A stretch of 64,000 nt of DNA from Planctomycetota bacterium. Its GTDB lineage: Bacteria > Planctomycetota > UBA1135 > GCA-002686595. The notes under the pieces are model-generated. The model was given only the letters and a program-made list of their open reading frames with translations, searched no databases and was not told the origin of the DNA. The position numbers and the translations under genes were made by a program. Positions 27,921 to 34,999 of this stretch are shown piece by piece. The stretch is from the NCBI GenBank assembly GCA_021413885.1, contig JAIOPM010000040.1, positions 1-64,000 of the forward strand. The letters run 5' to 3'. The stretch's first letter is position 1. Every line of letters starts with the position of its first letter.

Positions 27921-28001
27921 CGGGATTTCGAACCGCGCAAGACGATCGCACTCGTCTCGAAGTGACGAGCGCGGCACGCGGCGAGCCCAACCCGGCGTGA
28001 C

Positions 28002-28877
28002 TCAGCCGTACGGGTTCGGCGCGTACGTGCCGAACGCCAGCCAGGCGGCGGCGGCGATCGGGGCGAGGGCAAGCAACGCGGCGATCAGGAAGCGTGGGAA
28101 CGCACCCAAGCGCTCGAACGGGCGCGTCGCGACCACGCTCGGCGCGAGGAAGCCGAGCGCGACCAGGGCCCAGAGCGACGGCTCGTACTTCGGTGCTCCG
28201 AACAGCGCGGCGCACAACGCGATCGCGACCAACAGTCCGAAGGCGAAGACGGCGAGCCCGGTGCGCAGGCTCGGCTCCGAGCGGAAGAGCAACGAGCCGA
28301 CGACGAAGATCGCGACCAGCAACGCAGCGACGCCGCTCGACTGCGCGAGCGTCGCGTAGCCGGCGAAGAGCGACAACGCAGCGGCTCCGGCGAAGGCTGC
28401 CATCGGTGCGCACTCGGCGATCGGGCTCGGCACGCGAGCGAAGGCGCGAGAGACGAGCTCGCACGCGAGCGCGGTGCCCGTCGCGATCGCGAACGCGAGC
28501 CAGTAACCCGAACTCGACGGCGACAGATCGTCGAGGCGCTTGCCGAAGAGCTGCGCGAAGCCGACCGCGAGCACCGCGACGCGCAAGAGATGCCGCGCGA
28601 CCTCGCCGCGGATCGCGGCAGCCTCGACGGCGGCGACGAAGCCCCACGCGAGCGCGAACCAACCCAGCCATTCGACGCGGCCGGTCGGCACGAGCTTCGA
28701 CTGGCCCCACGCGAACGTCGAGACCGCGATCGACGCGCCGAGCACGGCGAGCAGCGAGAAAACGACGAGCGGCGCGGACCAGGTTTTCCCCGGACCGCGC
28801 CGCACTAACCAGAACCAGCCGAGCAGCAGCGCGACCGGGAGGCCGCACGCGAACGCGATCTGGAGCGGCGAGAACAC
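28002..28877 (-). CDS. Polytopic membrane protein of unknown function
   Basis: 291 residues with about nine hydrophobic segments and few charged residues, for example LQIAFACGLPVALLLGWFWL, AFAIATGTALACELVSRAFA and AFGLLVAIALCAALFGAP. No conserved catalytic motif is apparent. It starts 3 bases after the YceI stop, so it belongs to the peroxiredoxin-YceI transcript. It could be a transport or redox-related membrane partner, but nothing in the sequence proves that. Confidence 0.6.
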   Translation of the reverse strand: MFSPLQIAFACGLPVALLLGWFWLVRRGPGKTWSAPLVVFSLLAVLGASIAVSTFAWGQSKLVPTGRVEWLGWFALAWGFVAAVEAAAIRGEVARHLLRVAVLAVGFAQLFGKRLDDLSPSSSGYWLAFAIATGTALACELVSRAFARVPSPIAECAPMAAFAGAAALSLFAGYATLAQSSGVAALLVAIFVVGSLLFRSEPSLRTGLAVFAFGLLVAIALCAALFGAPKYEPSLWALVALGFLAPSVVATRPFERLGAFPRFLIAALLALAPIAAAAWLAFGTYAPNPYG

Positions 28878-28880
28878 GCG

Positions 28881-29489
28881 CTACTTCTGGAGATCGCCTT
28901 CGAGGCTGACCGTGACGCGCACGTCGTTGGCGATGCCCGTCTCGCTGACCATCGTGTTCATGCCGAAGTCTTCGCGCTTCAGCGTGAAGGTCGTCTCGAA
29001 GCCCGCCTTGTTGCCCATCTGTCCGCGGTCGCCCGCGCCGACGAACTCGACGTCGGCCGTGAGCGACTTGGTGACGCCGTGCAACGTGAGGTCGCCGGTG
29101 ACGGAGAGCTTGCCGTCCTTCGCCTTCTTCACGGACTTGCTCTTGAAGGTCAGCTTCGGATGCTCGGCCGCGTTGAAGAAGTCGGGGCTCTTCAAGTGCG
29201 TGTCGCGCGCTTCGTTGTTGGTGTCGACGCTGGCGACTTCGACTTCGACGTTGATCGTCGAGGCCTCGGGCGCCTTCTCGTCGTACACGAACGAGCCGCT
29301 GACTTCGTTGAAGCGACCATACGTGTAGCTGACGCCCAAGTGCTTGATGCGGAACAGCACCGTCGAGTGCACCGGGTCGATCTGGTACGTCGCGCCGGCG
29401 ACCGGGAGCGTGATCGCTTCGGTCTTCGACGAGGCGAGGAACAACGGAGCGACGAGCGCGCCGACGAACAGGAACGAGAGGATCTTCAT
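28881..29489 (-). CDS. YceI-family periplasmic lipid-binding-like protein
   Basis: 202 residues from the ATG at 29489; the open frame upstream overlaps the peroxiredoxin gene and is rejected. Signal peptide (MKILSFLFVGALVAPLFLAS). The lipocalin-like YceI fold is clear: TYQIDPVHSTVLFRIKHLGV, YGRFNEVSGSFVYDEK, SPDFFNAAEHPKLTFKSKSV and GDLTLHGVTKSLTADVEF. Family members bind isoprenoids such as polyprenyl chains or quinones in the periplasm, and many are stress-induced. It is transcribed after the peroxiredoxin gene (50-base gap) and before a membrane protein. A role in protecting or carrying an isoprenoid during oxidative stress fits the context. Confidence 0.93.
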   Translation of the reverse strand: MKILSFLFVGALVAPLFLASSKTEAITLPVAGATYQIDPVHSTVLFRIKHLGVSYTYGRFNEVSGSFVYDEKAPEASTINVEVEVASVDTNNEARDTHLKSPDFFNAAEHPKLTFKSKSVKKAKDGKLSVTGDLTLHGVTKSLTADVEFVGAGDRGQMGNKAGFETTFTLKREDFGMNTMVSETGIANDVRVTVSLEGDLQK

Positions 29490-29539
29490 GGCTGTGTGAG
29501 AGTCGTTGGGTTCGAGTGCGGAAGGGTGCGAAGACGCGC

Positions 29540-29995
29540 TCAACCGAGCTTCTTCAGCGCGGCGACGACGGCGCCCATGTCGCGGGCTTCGCCGGTCTTC
29601 TCTTGGACTTGGACGAACGCGACCTTGCCGTTCTTGTCGACGATCACGGTCGCGCGGTGGCTGATGAACGGGACCGCGGGATGTTGCAGGTCGTACTTCT
29701 TGGTGACGTCGAGCATCGGATCCGCGAGCAGGTCGTGCTTGATCCCGCGCTCCTTCGCCCACGCGCGGTGCGACCACATCGAATCGCGGCTGATGCCGAC
29801 CACGACCGCGTTCGGCGCGGAGAACGTGTGATCGTTGGAGACGGAGCAATTCTCCTTCTCGCACGTCGGGCTCCAATCGAGCGGGTACCACATCAGCACG
29901 ACGTTCTTGCCGCTCTGAGCGGAGAGCTTCCACTCCTTGTCGTCCTGGGTCTTGAGCGTGAAATCCGGCGCGGTGTCGCCGACGTGGATGGCCAT
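29540..29995 (-). CDS. Peroxiredoxin (BCP/AhpE-like)
   Basis: 151 residues with a good ribosome binding site (GAGGAG) before the ATG at 29995. Thioredoxin fold with PDFTLKTQDDKEWKLSAQSG and the peroxidatic Cys in WYPLDWSPTCEKENC (P-x3-S-x2-C). A second Cys five residues later is placed like the resolving Cys of some bacterioferritin-comigratory proteins. It reduces H2O2 and organic peroxides using thioredoxin or similar donors. No signal peptide, so cytoplasmic. It is first in an operon with yceI and a membrane-protein gene. A TAGAGT hexamer near 30058 may be its -10. Confidence 0.92.
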   Translation of the reverse strand: MAIHVGDTAPDFTLKTQDDKEWKLSAQSGKNVVLMWYPLDWSPTCEKENCSVSNDHTFSAPNAVVVGISRDSMWSHRAWAKERGIKHDLLADPMLDVTKKYDLQHPAVPFISHRATVIVDKNGKVAFVQVQEKTGEARDMGAVVAALKKLG

Positions 29996-30094
29996 GGGAT
30001 TCTCCTCGTGGGTGGATCGGGAAGGGCGCGCGAACCTGCGCGCGCCGCGGGGCGAATACTCTAGCGCGCGGAAGATCGGCTTCCAGGGCTCGGA

Positions 30095-30424
30095 TCAAGT
30101 CAGACGATCGAGCTTCGCCGCGATGACGAAGTCGTTCTCCGTCAGCCCGCCGACGACGTGCGTCCACAGTTCGACGGCGACGCGGCCCCAACCGAGTTCG
30201 ATTTCGGGATGGTGGTCTTCGCGCTCGGCAACCAGGCCGATGCGAACCGTGAACGCCATCGCGCTCGCGAAGTCCGGGAACTTCCACTCGCGGCGCAGAC
30301 GGCGCGCGTCGACGACGAGCCATGCGGTCGCGAGCTCGCGGCGGAGTTCTTCGATTCGTTCCGCCGTGAGCGCGGGATCGCCGCGACGAACCGGGACGCA
30401 ACGGCGATCGGACAACGTGCTCAT
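30095..30424 (-). CDS. 4a-hydroxytetrahydrobiopterin dehydratase (pterin-4a-carbinolamine dehydratase)
   Basis: 109 residues from the ATG at 30424, overlapping the lipoprotein stop as ATGA. Near-complete PCD fold with RRLRREWKFPDFASAMAFTV, AEREDHHPEIELGWGRVAVE and THVVGGLTENDFVIAAKLD. The catalytic His pair and the following Pro-Glu in DHHPE are intact. It dehydrates the hydroxypterin made by aromatic amino acid hydroxylases and recycles the cofactor; some homologues act on molybdopterin or folate-type pterins instead. No hydroxylase gene is nearby; the partners in the operon are a lipoprotein and an aldo-keto reductase. Confidence 0.9.
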   Translation of the reverse strand: MSTLSDRRCVPVRRGDPALTAERIEELRRELATAWLVVDARRLRREWKFPDFASAMAFTVRIGLVAEREDHHPEIELGWGRVAVELWTHVVGGLTENDFVIAAKLDRLT

Positions 30425-31026
30425 TCGTGATCGATGTGGAAGCGAGCGGAGAAACCGAAGATCCACTCCTCGCGGCCGCCGCCTTCGCCGGTCAGGAAGA
30501 GGATGAACGGCCCCATGCGGCCGCAACGTTCGTAGCGCCAATCGATCCCGCCGCCGACGTACCAGCCCCAACTCTGATCGTCGTTGATTTCGGGCACCTC
30601 GAAACGCTCCTCGCGGAAGTAGATCCCGCCGCGACTGTAGATCGAGATCGGCGCGCCGCTGAAATCGAGCGTCGAACGCAGACCGCCGAGCGCGCGCAAG
30701 ATCTCCGCGTTCGGCGTGCGATGGTCCTCGAAGAGCAAGGGATCGAGGTCGAGATCGTTCTGGCTGACGAACAGGCCGAGCTCGAAACCCGTGTCGACCG
30801 CGCCTTGCAGGAAGTCGATGCCGCCGGCGATCCCGAGCGTGCCGCCGACGTCGAGCGCATCGTCGGCCGTGGCCCCGGTGTTCGCGAACTTCAGGCTCGT
30901 GTCGTTCGCGTCCGACACGGCGGCGGAGAGTTCCAGCCACTCGCGCGGCGTCTCGCGCCGGAACGCCGGATCGTCGAACGCGCAGCTCGCGAGGCCACAC
31001 GCCGCGAACGGGAGCAGCGCGCGCAT
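30421..31026 (-). CDS. Outer-membrane-type lipoprotein of unknown function
   Basis: 201 residues from the ATG at 31026; a GTG at 31035 that overlaps the upstream stop is the alternative. Short lipoprotein signal MRALLPFAACGLASC with lipobox LASC. The mature part has alternating Gly and aromatic residues (GIAGGIDFLQGAVDTGFELG; SIYSRGGIYFREERF; GWYVGGGIDWRYERCG) and ends in Phe-rich strands, like a small outer-membrane beta-barrel or porin-like protein. I do not recognise a family. Middle gene of a three-gene operon between the aldo-keto reductase and the pterin dehydratase genes. Confidence 0.6.
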   Translation of the reverse strand: MRALLPFAACGLASCAFDDPAFRRETPREWLELSAAVSDANDTSLKFANTGATADDALDVGGTLGIAGGIDFLQGAVDTGFELGLFVSQNDLDLDPLLFEDHRTPNAEILRALGGLRSTLDFSGAPISIYSRGGIYFREERFEVPEINDDQSWGWYVGGGIDWRYERCGRMGPFILFLTGEGGGREEWIFGFSARFHIDHE

Positions 31027-31031
31027 CGACG

Positions 31032-31970
31032 TCACGCGCAGAGCGCTTCGATCGACTTGCGCACGTCGTCGCTCAAGCGATCACGCACCGCCGCCGCGCC
31101 GAGGTTCTCCTCGAGTTGCTTCTCGTTCGACGCGCCGAGGATCACGCTGCTGACGTTCGGGTTCTTCAAGCACCACGCGATCGCGAGCTGCGCCGTCGTG
31201 CACTCGAGTTCGCGCGCGACGACGGCGAGCTTCTTCGTCTTCGCGACCTTGTCGGGCGTCAAGTATTCGCGCAGCCACTCGACGCGATCGAGGCGCGAGC
31301 CCTTCGGAATGCCCTGGTCGTACTTGCCCGAGAGAATGCCCGACGCGAGCGGACTCCACGTCGTCGTGCCCATTCGATAGCGTTCGTAGAGCGGCGCGAA
31401 CTCGCGCTCGATTTTGTCGCGGTTGAAGAGGTTGTACTCGGGCTGCTCCATCGTCGGCGGCGCGGCGCCGAGCTCCTTCGCCGCGCGGTGCGCGCCCTCG
31501 ATCTGCTCGGCCGACCACTCCGAGGTGCCCCAGTAGAAAGCGCTGCCCGATCGCAGCAGGAAATCCATCGCGCGCACCGTCTCTTCGATCGGCGTGTCGT
31601 CGTCGGGGCGATGGCAATACAGCAAGTCGACGTAGTCGAGGTCGAGGCGCTCGAGCGCCGCGTACGTGCCTTCGACCAAGTGCTTGTAGTTGAGCCCCTT
31701 GTCGTTCGGCCCCTTGCCGCCCCAATAGATCTTCGTCGAGACGACGACGTCGCTGCGTTTGAAGTCCTTCAGCGCGGCGCCCATCAGACGCTCCGCCTCG
31801 CCGCCGCCGTACGCTTCGGCGTTGTCGAAGAAGTTGACGCCGCGGTCGAACGCGAGCCGCATCGTGCGCTTGGTCGCGGCGAGGTCGAGCTGCGGTCCGA
31901 ACGTGATCCACGCTCCGAACGAGAGCTCCGAAACCTTCAAGCCCGCGCGTCCGAGTCGGTTGTACTTCAT
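31032..31970 (-). CDS. Aldo/keto reductase (K+ channel beta-subunit-like type)
   Basis: 312 residues from the ATG at 31970 (GAGGAG about 12 bases upstream). A TIM-barrel aldo-keto reductase with the catalytic tetrad: Asp and Tyr in VNFFDNAEAYGGGEAE, Lys in VVVSTKIYWGG and His in VDLLYCHRPDDDTP. The NADPH-binding C-terminal part is SPLASGILSGKYDQGIP and AIAWCLKNPNVSSVILGASN. It is most like the Kv-beta/YghZ group, which reduces aldehydes such as methylglyoxal or ketones. It is divergent from thiD with 105 bases between and first of a three-gene operon. Confidence 0.93.
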   Translation of the reverse strand: MKYNRLGRAGLKVSELSFGAWITFGPQLDLAATKRTMRLAFDRGVNFFDNAEAYGGGEAERLMGAALKDFKRSDVVVSTKIYWGGKGPNDKGLNYKHLVEGTYAALERLDLDYVDLLYCHRPDDDTPIEETVRAMDFLLRSGSAFYWGTSEWSAEQIEGAHRAAKELGAAPPTMEQPEYNLFNRDKIEREFAPLYERYRMGTTTWSPLASGILSGKYDQGIPKGSRLDRVEWLREYLTPDKVAKTKKLAVVARELECTTAQLAIAWCLKNPNVSSVILGASNEKQLEENLGAAAVRDRLSDDVRKSIEALCA

Positions 31971-32063
31971 GGGCGTTCGCACTCCTCGATCGTCGACGAG
32001 CATCGCGCCGCGCGAGTACCAGCGCAAGTCGAGCCGCCGATGGCGCGCCGGTCGCCGCGGTCC

Positions 32064-32069
32064 TATCCT
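32064..32069 (+). promoter_or_regulatory. -10 element with leaderless spacing
   Basis: TATCCT ends 6 bases before the thiD ATG at 32076. No ribosome binding site and no room for a TPP riboswitch. Confidence 0.45.
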
Positions 32070-32075
32070 CCGCGC

Positions 32076-32909
32076 ATGGCTCAGTCCGTGCGCGTTCCGA
32101 TCGCTCTCACGATCGCCGGTTCCGATTCCTCCGGCGGCGCGGGGATCCAAGCGGATCTCAAGACCTTCTCGGCGCTCGGCGTCTACGGAGCGTCGGTGAT
32201 CACGGCGTTGACTGCCCAGAACACGGTAGCGGTGAGCGCGATCCACGATCCGCCGGTCGAGTTCGTCGCGGCGCAGCTCGACAGCGTCTTCGAAGACCTC
32301 GAGATCGACGCGGTCAAGCTGGGGATGCTCTCGCGCGCGGCGGTGATCGAGTGCGTCGGCGCGAAACTCGATCAGTGGAAGGCGAAGAACGTCGTCCTCG
32401 ATCCGGTGATGATCTCGAAGAGCGGCGCGCGTTTGCTCGACCCCAGAGCGGTCGAAGCGTTGAAGAGCGTGCTCTTCCCGCGTGCGCTCGTCGTCACGCC
32501 GAACCTGCCGGAAGCCGCGGCGCTGATCGGGATCCCGGAGATCGAAGTCCACGCGCAACCGGAGAGCGCGTGCCGCGCGTTGATCGAGCTCGGCGCGCGC
32601 GCGGTCGTGCTGAAAGGCGGCCACGCCGGCGGGCGCTTCAGCGAAGACCTCTTCCACGACGGCAAGAACTGGATGCGTCTGCCCGCGCAACGCATCGCGA
32701 CCGAGAACACGCACGGCACCGGTTGCAGCCTCTCGTCCGCGATCGCGGCGCACCTCGCGCGCGGCGCGCCGCTCGAACGCGCGGTCGCGTTGGCGAAGGA
32801 TTGGTTGACCGAAGCGATCACGGGCGCGCGCGAGTGGAAGATCGGAAAGGGCCACGGCCCGGTCCACCACTTCCACGCGATCTGGCCGGCGGGCGGCGTG
32901 AAGAGTTGA
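32076..32909 (+). CDS. thiD: Hydroxymethylpyrimidine/phosphomethylpyrimidine kinase
   Basis: 277 residues. A ribokinase-fold Thi[21 protein letters not shown] at the start binds HMP and phosphate, followed by [43 protein letters not shown] and the catalytic anion-hole [20 protein letters not shown]. It phosphorylates HMP to HMP-P and HMP-PP in thiamine biosynthesis. The gene stands alone; no other thiamine gene is in the window, and there is no TPP riboswitch, so regulation is probably not by thiamine at this site. Confidence 0.95.
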   Translation: MAQSVRVPIALTIAGSDSSGGAGIQADLKTFSALGVYGASVITALTAQNTVAVSAIHDPPVEFVAAQLDSVFEDLEIDAVKLGMLSRAAVIECVGAKLDQWKAKNVVLDPVMISKSGARLLDPRAVEALKSVLFPRALVVTPNLPEAAALIGIPEIEVHAQPESACRALIELGARAVVLKGGHAGGRFSEDLFHDGKNWMRLPAQRIATENTHGTGCSLSSAIAAHLARGAPLERAVALAKDWLTEAITGAREWKIGKGHGPVHHFHAIWPAGGVKS

Positions 32910-32913
32910 GCGA

Positions 32914-33675
32914 CTAGGGAGCGATGTCGCCGCGCGACGGCGGCGTACAGCAGCTCTTCGCCGCGGGCTCGCAGCAAATCGAGACGCCGGAGAACTTGCC
33001 GACGAACGTGTCGTTCGCGTCGTGGCGGGTCCACGGCGAGCCGAACGACGCGTCGTGGAACGCGAACGTCTCGCTCTTGCCGACGACGCGTTCATCGAGC
33101 TTCGCGAGCGGTTCGTACCAGACGTTCTGCGGCATGCTGCAGCACGCACGGTCCGCGTCGAGCGAGCCATCGAGCTCGGCGACGCCGTCGACGCGCACCG
33201 AGTAGTGCTCGCCCTCGACATCGACCTTCAGGTCGGCGCCGCGGATCTCGCGCACTTCCCCGAGCGCGCCCTGTGCGTGACGCTCGAGAACGGCGCGCAG
33301 CGACTCGCGCTCGTGCTCGTCGAGGTTCGATGGGACGTAGACGATCGACGAGCGTTCGCCCGCGAGCTTCAGGTTGTCGTCGGCGCGCACGACCGCGACC
33401 GCGTCGAGGCCCGAGAGTTCGAGTCCGTCGGCGACGCCGGAATCGAAGTGCCACGCGAGCAACGCCTCGCGTCCGGCGGTGACGAGCTCGCCATTGTAAT
33501 GACACGCGCCGGCGAAGAGGCTCGCGGTGCGGGCTTCGACGTACTCGCCGGCGGCGGGCGCGAAGCGCGCGTTCGCACGCTGGGAGAGCGGACAGTGTCC
33601 GTGGAAGTGCAGAACGGCGGCGACGCCGGCCGCGACGCCGATGCCGATCGAGAGACTCACGAGGTGACGCAGCAT
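32914..33675 (-). CDS. Membrane-anchored DUF1326-like protein
   Basis: 253 residues, with GGAGG before the ATG at 33675 and a TAGCAT -10-like hexamer at 33717-33722. N-terminal membrane segment (LVSLSIGIGVAAGVAAVLHF). The body begins GEYVEARTASLFAGACHYNG and ELVTAGREALLAWHFDSGVA, as in DUF1326 proteins. It is Cys-rich at the end (DADRACCSMPQNVWYEP, SICCEPAAKSCC). The function of the family is unknown; the paired Cys suggest metal binding or redox. It lies 4 bases from the convergent thiD stop and downstream of the molybdenum hydroxylase operon but with its own promoter. Confidence 0.75.
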   Translation of the reverse strand: MLRHLVSLSIGIGVAAGVAAVLHFHGHCPLSQRANARFAPAAGEYVEARTASLFAGACHYNGELVTAGREALLAWHFDSGVADGLELSGLDAVAVVRADDNLKLAGERSSIVYVPSNLDEHERESLRAVLERHAQGALGEVREIRGADLKVDVEGEHYSVRVDGVAELDGSLDADRACCSMPQNVWYEPLAKLDERVVGKSETFAFHDASFGSPWTRHDANDTFVGKFSGVSICCEPAAKSCCTPPSRGDIAP

Positions 33676-33723
33676 GTTCGAAGCCTCCGGTTGCGAAGCG
33701 ATTGGGACGCTTCGGATGCTAAC

Positions 33724-33990
33724 TCAAGCGCTGGGCTTCGGCGCCGAGTCCTCGAAGTAGGGCTCGAAGCACGCTCGCCCGCGCACGCAGAAGTCGGGAT
33801 TCGCCATCTCGCCGTCGTGGCCTTGGGGCTCGCAGCTGATGGCGCACCAACTGTGGTTCGAGGAGTCGAGCAAGTCGCGCGCGACCTGCGGCGGGCCGGT
33901 GCGGAAGTACCAACGCTTCGAGCGCAGGTGCTTGCAGAAGGGGCTCGAGAGCACTTCGGGTTCGCCGGGATTCGCGTCGCGAGTTTCCAT
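33724..33990 (-). CDS. Small Cys-rich protein of the molybdenum hydroxylase operon
   Basis: 88 residues from the ATG at 33990, 8 bases after the FAD-subunit stop, so cotranscribed. Five Cys: FCKHLRSKRWYFR (Cys19), WCAISCEP (Cys49, 53), PDFCVRGRACFEPY (Cys68, 74). Together with His residues they could bind a metal or an iron-sulfur cluster. No signal peptide. I recall similar small planctomycete proteins but know no name or function. Position suggests a maturation or accessory role for the oxidoreductase. Confidence 0.6.
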   Translation of the reverse strand: METRDANPGEPEVLSSPFCKHLRSKRWYFRTGPPQVARDLLDSSNHSWCAISCEPQGHDGEMANPDFCVRGRACFEPYFEDSAPKPSA

Positions 33991-33998
33991 CGTGCGCC

Positions 33999-34997
33999 TC
34001 ACGCCTTCGAGATCGATTCGAGCGCCTTGACGACGAGCCCCTTCACCAACGGCACCTTGTACGCGTTGTGCGCGAGCAGCTCGGCGCCCGCGACCGCGCG
34101 GTTGCCCGCGGCGGTCCACGTCTCGAGCCCGTTGCGTCCGACCAACGCCTCGGCCGCCTTCGGCACGTTCCACGGTTTCGGCGCGACGCCGCCGAGCACG
34201 AGCCGCGCTTCCTTCACGGTCTGCGAGCCCGCGCCTTCGAAGCGCACCGCGACCGCGACGGCCGCGAGCGCGAAGTCGTAGGACCCGCGCTCCTTGAACT
34301 TGAGGTAGGTGCTGGTCCAACCCCGCTTCGCCGGAACGCGCACGTGCGTGAGGATCTCGCCGGGCGCGAGCACCGTCTCGCGCGTCACGTCGCCCTCGGA
34401 CGGCAGCGTGAAGAACTTGTCGAGCGCCATCTTACGTTCGCCCTTCGCGCTCGCGAGCGTCACCTCGGCGTCGAACGCGACCAACGCGGTCGCAAGATCG
34501 CTCGGGTGGACGATGTACGACGGCCCGCCGCCGAGGATCGCGTTGTACTTGTTGAGGCCGGCGTACGAGTAGCACTCGGTGCCGCCCTTCTTCAGACACG
34601 GCGCGTGCTCGTTGCGGTAGTACCAACAACGCGGACGTTGGTTGAGGTTGCCGCCGACCGTGCCTTGACTGCGGATCTGCGCGCTGCCGACCGAGCGCGC
34701 GGCTTCGGCGAGCGCGGTGAAGAAGTGTTGGACCTCGGCGTGTTCGGCGAGCGCGGCGACCGTCACGAGGCAACCGATCGTCAACGATCCGTCGGGCAAG
34801 ACCTCGATGCGATCGAGGCCGGGCAGACGCTTGAGGTCGACGAGCTTCGAGGGCTCGACCAAGTGCTCCTTCATCTCGGTGACCAAGTCCTGGCCGCCGG
34901 CGATCAACTTGACGCGGTCGCGTTTCGCGGCGTCGAGCTCCAATTCCCCGAACGCCTGCGCGAGCGTCGACGGCCGAGCGAGTTCGAAGGTTTTCAT
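33999..34997 (-). CDS. Molybdenum hydroxylase FAD subunit (XdhB/CoxM/PaoB type)
   Basis: 332 residues from the ATG at 34997. FAD-binding domain of the CO dehydrogenase type: VKLIAGGQDLVTEMKEHL, IRSQGTVGGNLNQRP and SYIVHPSDLATALVAFDAEV. After GGNLNQRP there is an insertion with three Cys (RCWYYR, APCLKKGG, TECYSY), reminiscent of the extra [4Fe-4S]-binding loop in the FAD subunit of E. coli PaoABC; the fourth ligand is not obvious. The C-terminal domain (LKFKERGSYDFALAAVAVAV) closes the fold. It passes electrons from the Mo subunit via the 2Fe-2S subunit to an external acceptor. Starts 2 bases after the Mo-subunit stop. Confidence 0.9.
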   Translation of the reverse strand: MKTFELARPSTLAQAFGELELDAAKRDRVKLIAGGQDLVTEMKEHLVEPSKLVDLKRLPGLDRIEVLPDGSLTIGCLVTVAALAEHAEVQHFFTALAEAARSVGSAQIRSQGTVGGNLNQRPRCWYYRNEHAPCLKKGGTECYSYAGLNKYNAILGGGPSYIVHPSDLATALVAFDAEVTLASAKGERKMALDKFFTLPSEGDVTRETVLAPGEILTHVRVPAKRGWTSTYLKFKERGSYDFALAAVAVAVRFEGAGSQTVKEARLVLGGVAPKPWNVPKAAEALVGRNGLETWTAAGNRAVAGAELLAHNAYKVPLVKGLVVKALESISKA

Positions 34998-34999
34998 GG

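Noticed and set aside
31971-32075. TPP riboswitch ahead of thiD
   Set aside because: Only 105 bases separate the divergent genes, and none of the conserved TPP aptamer segments is present.
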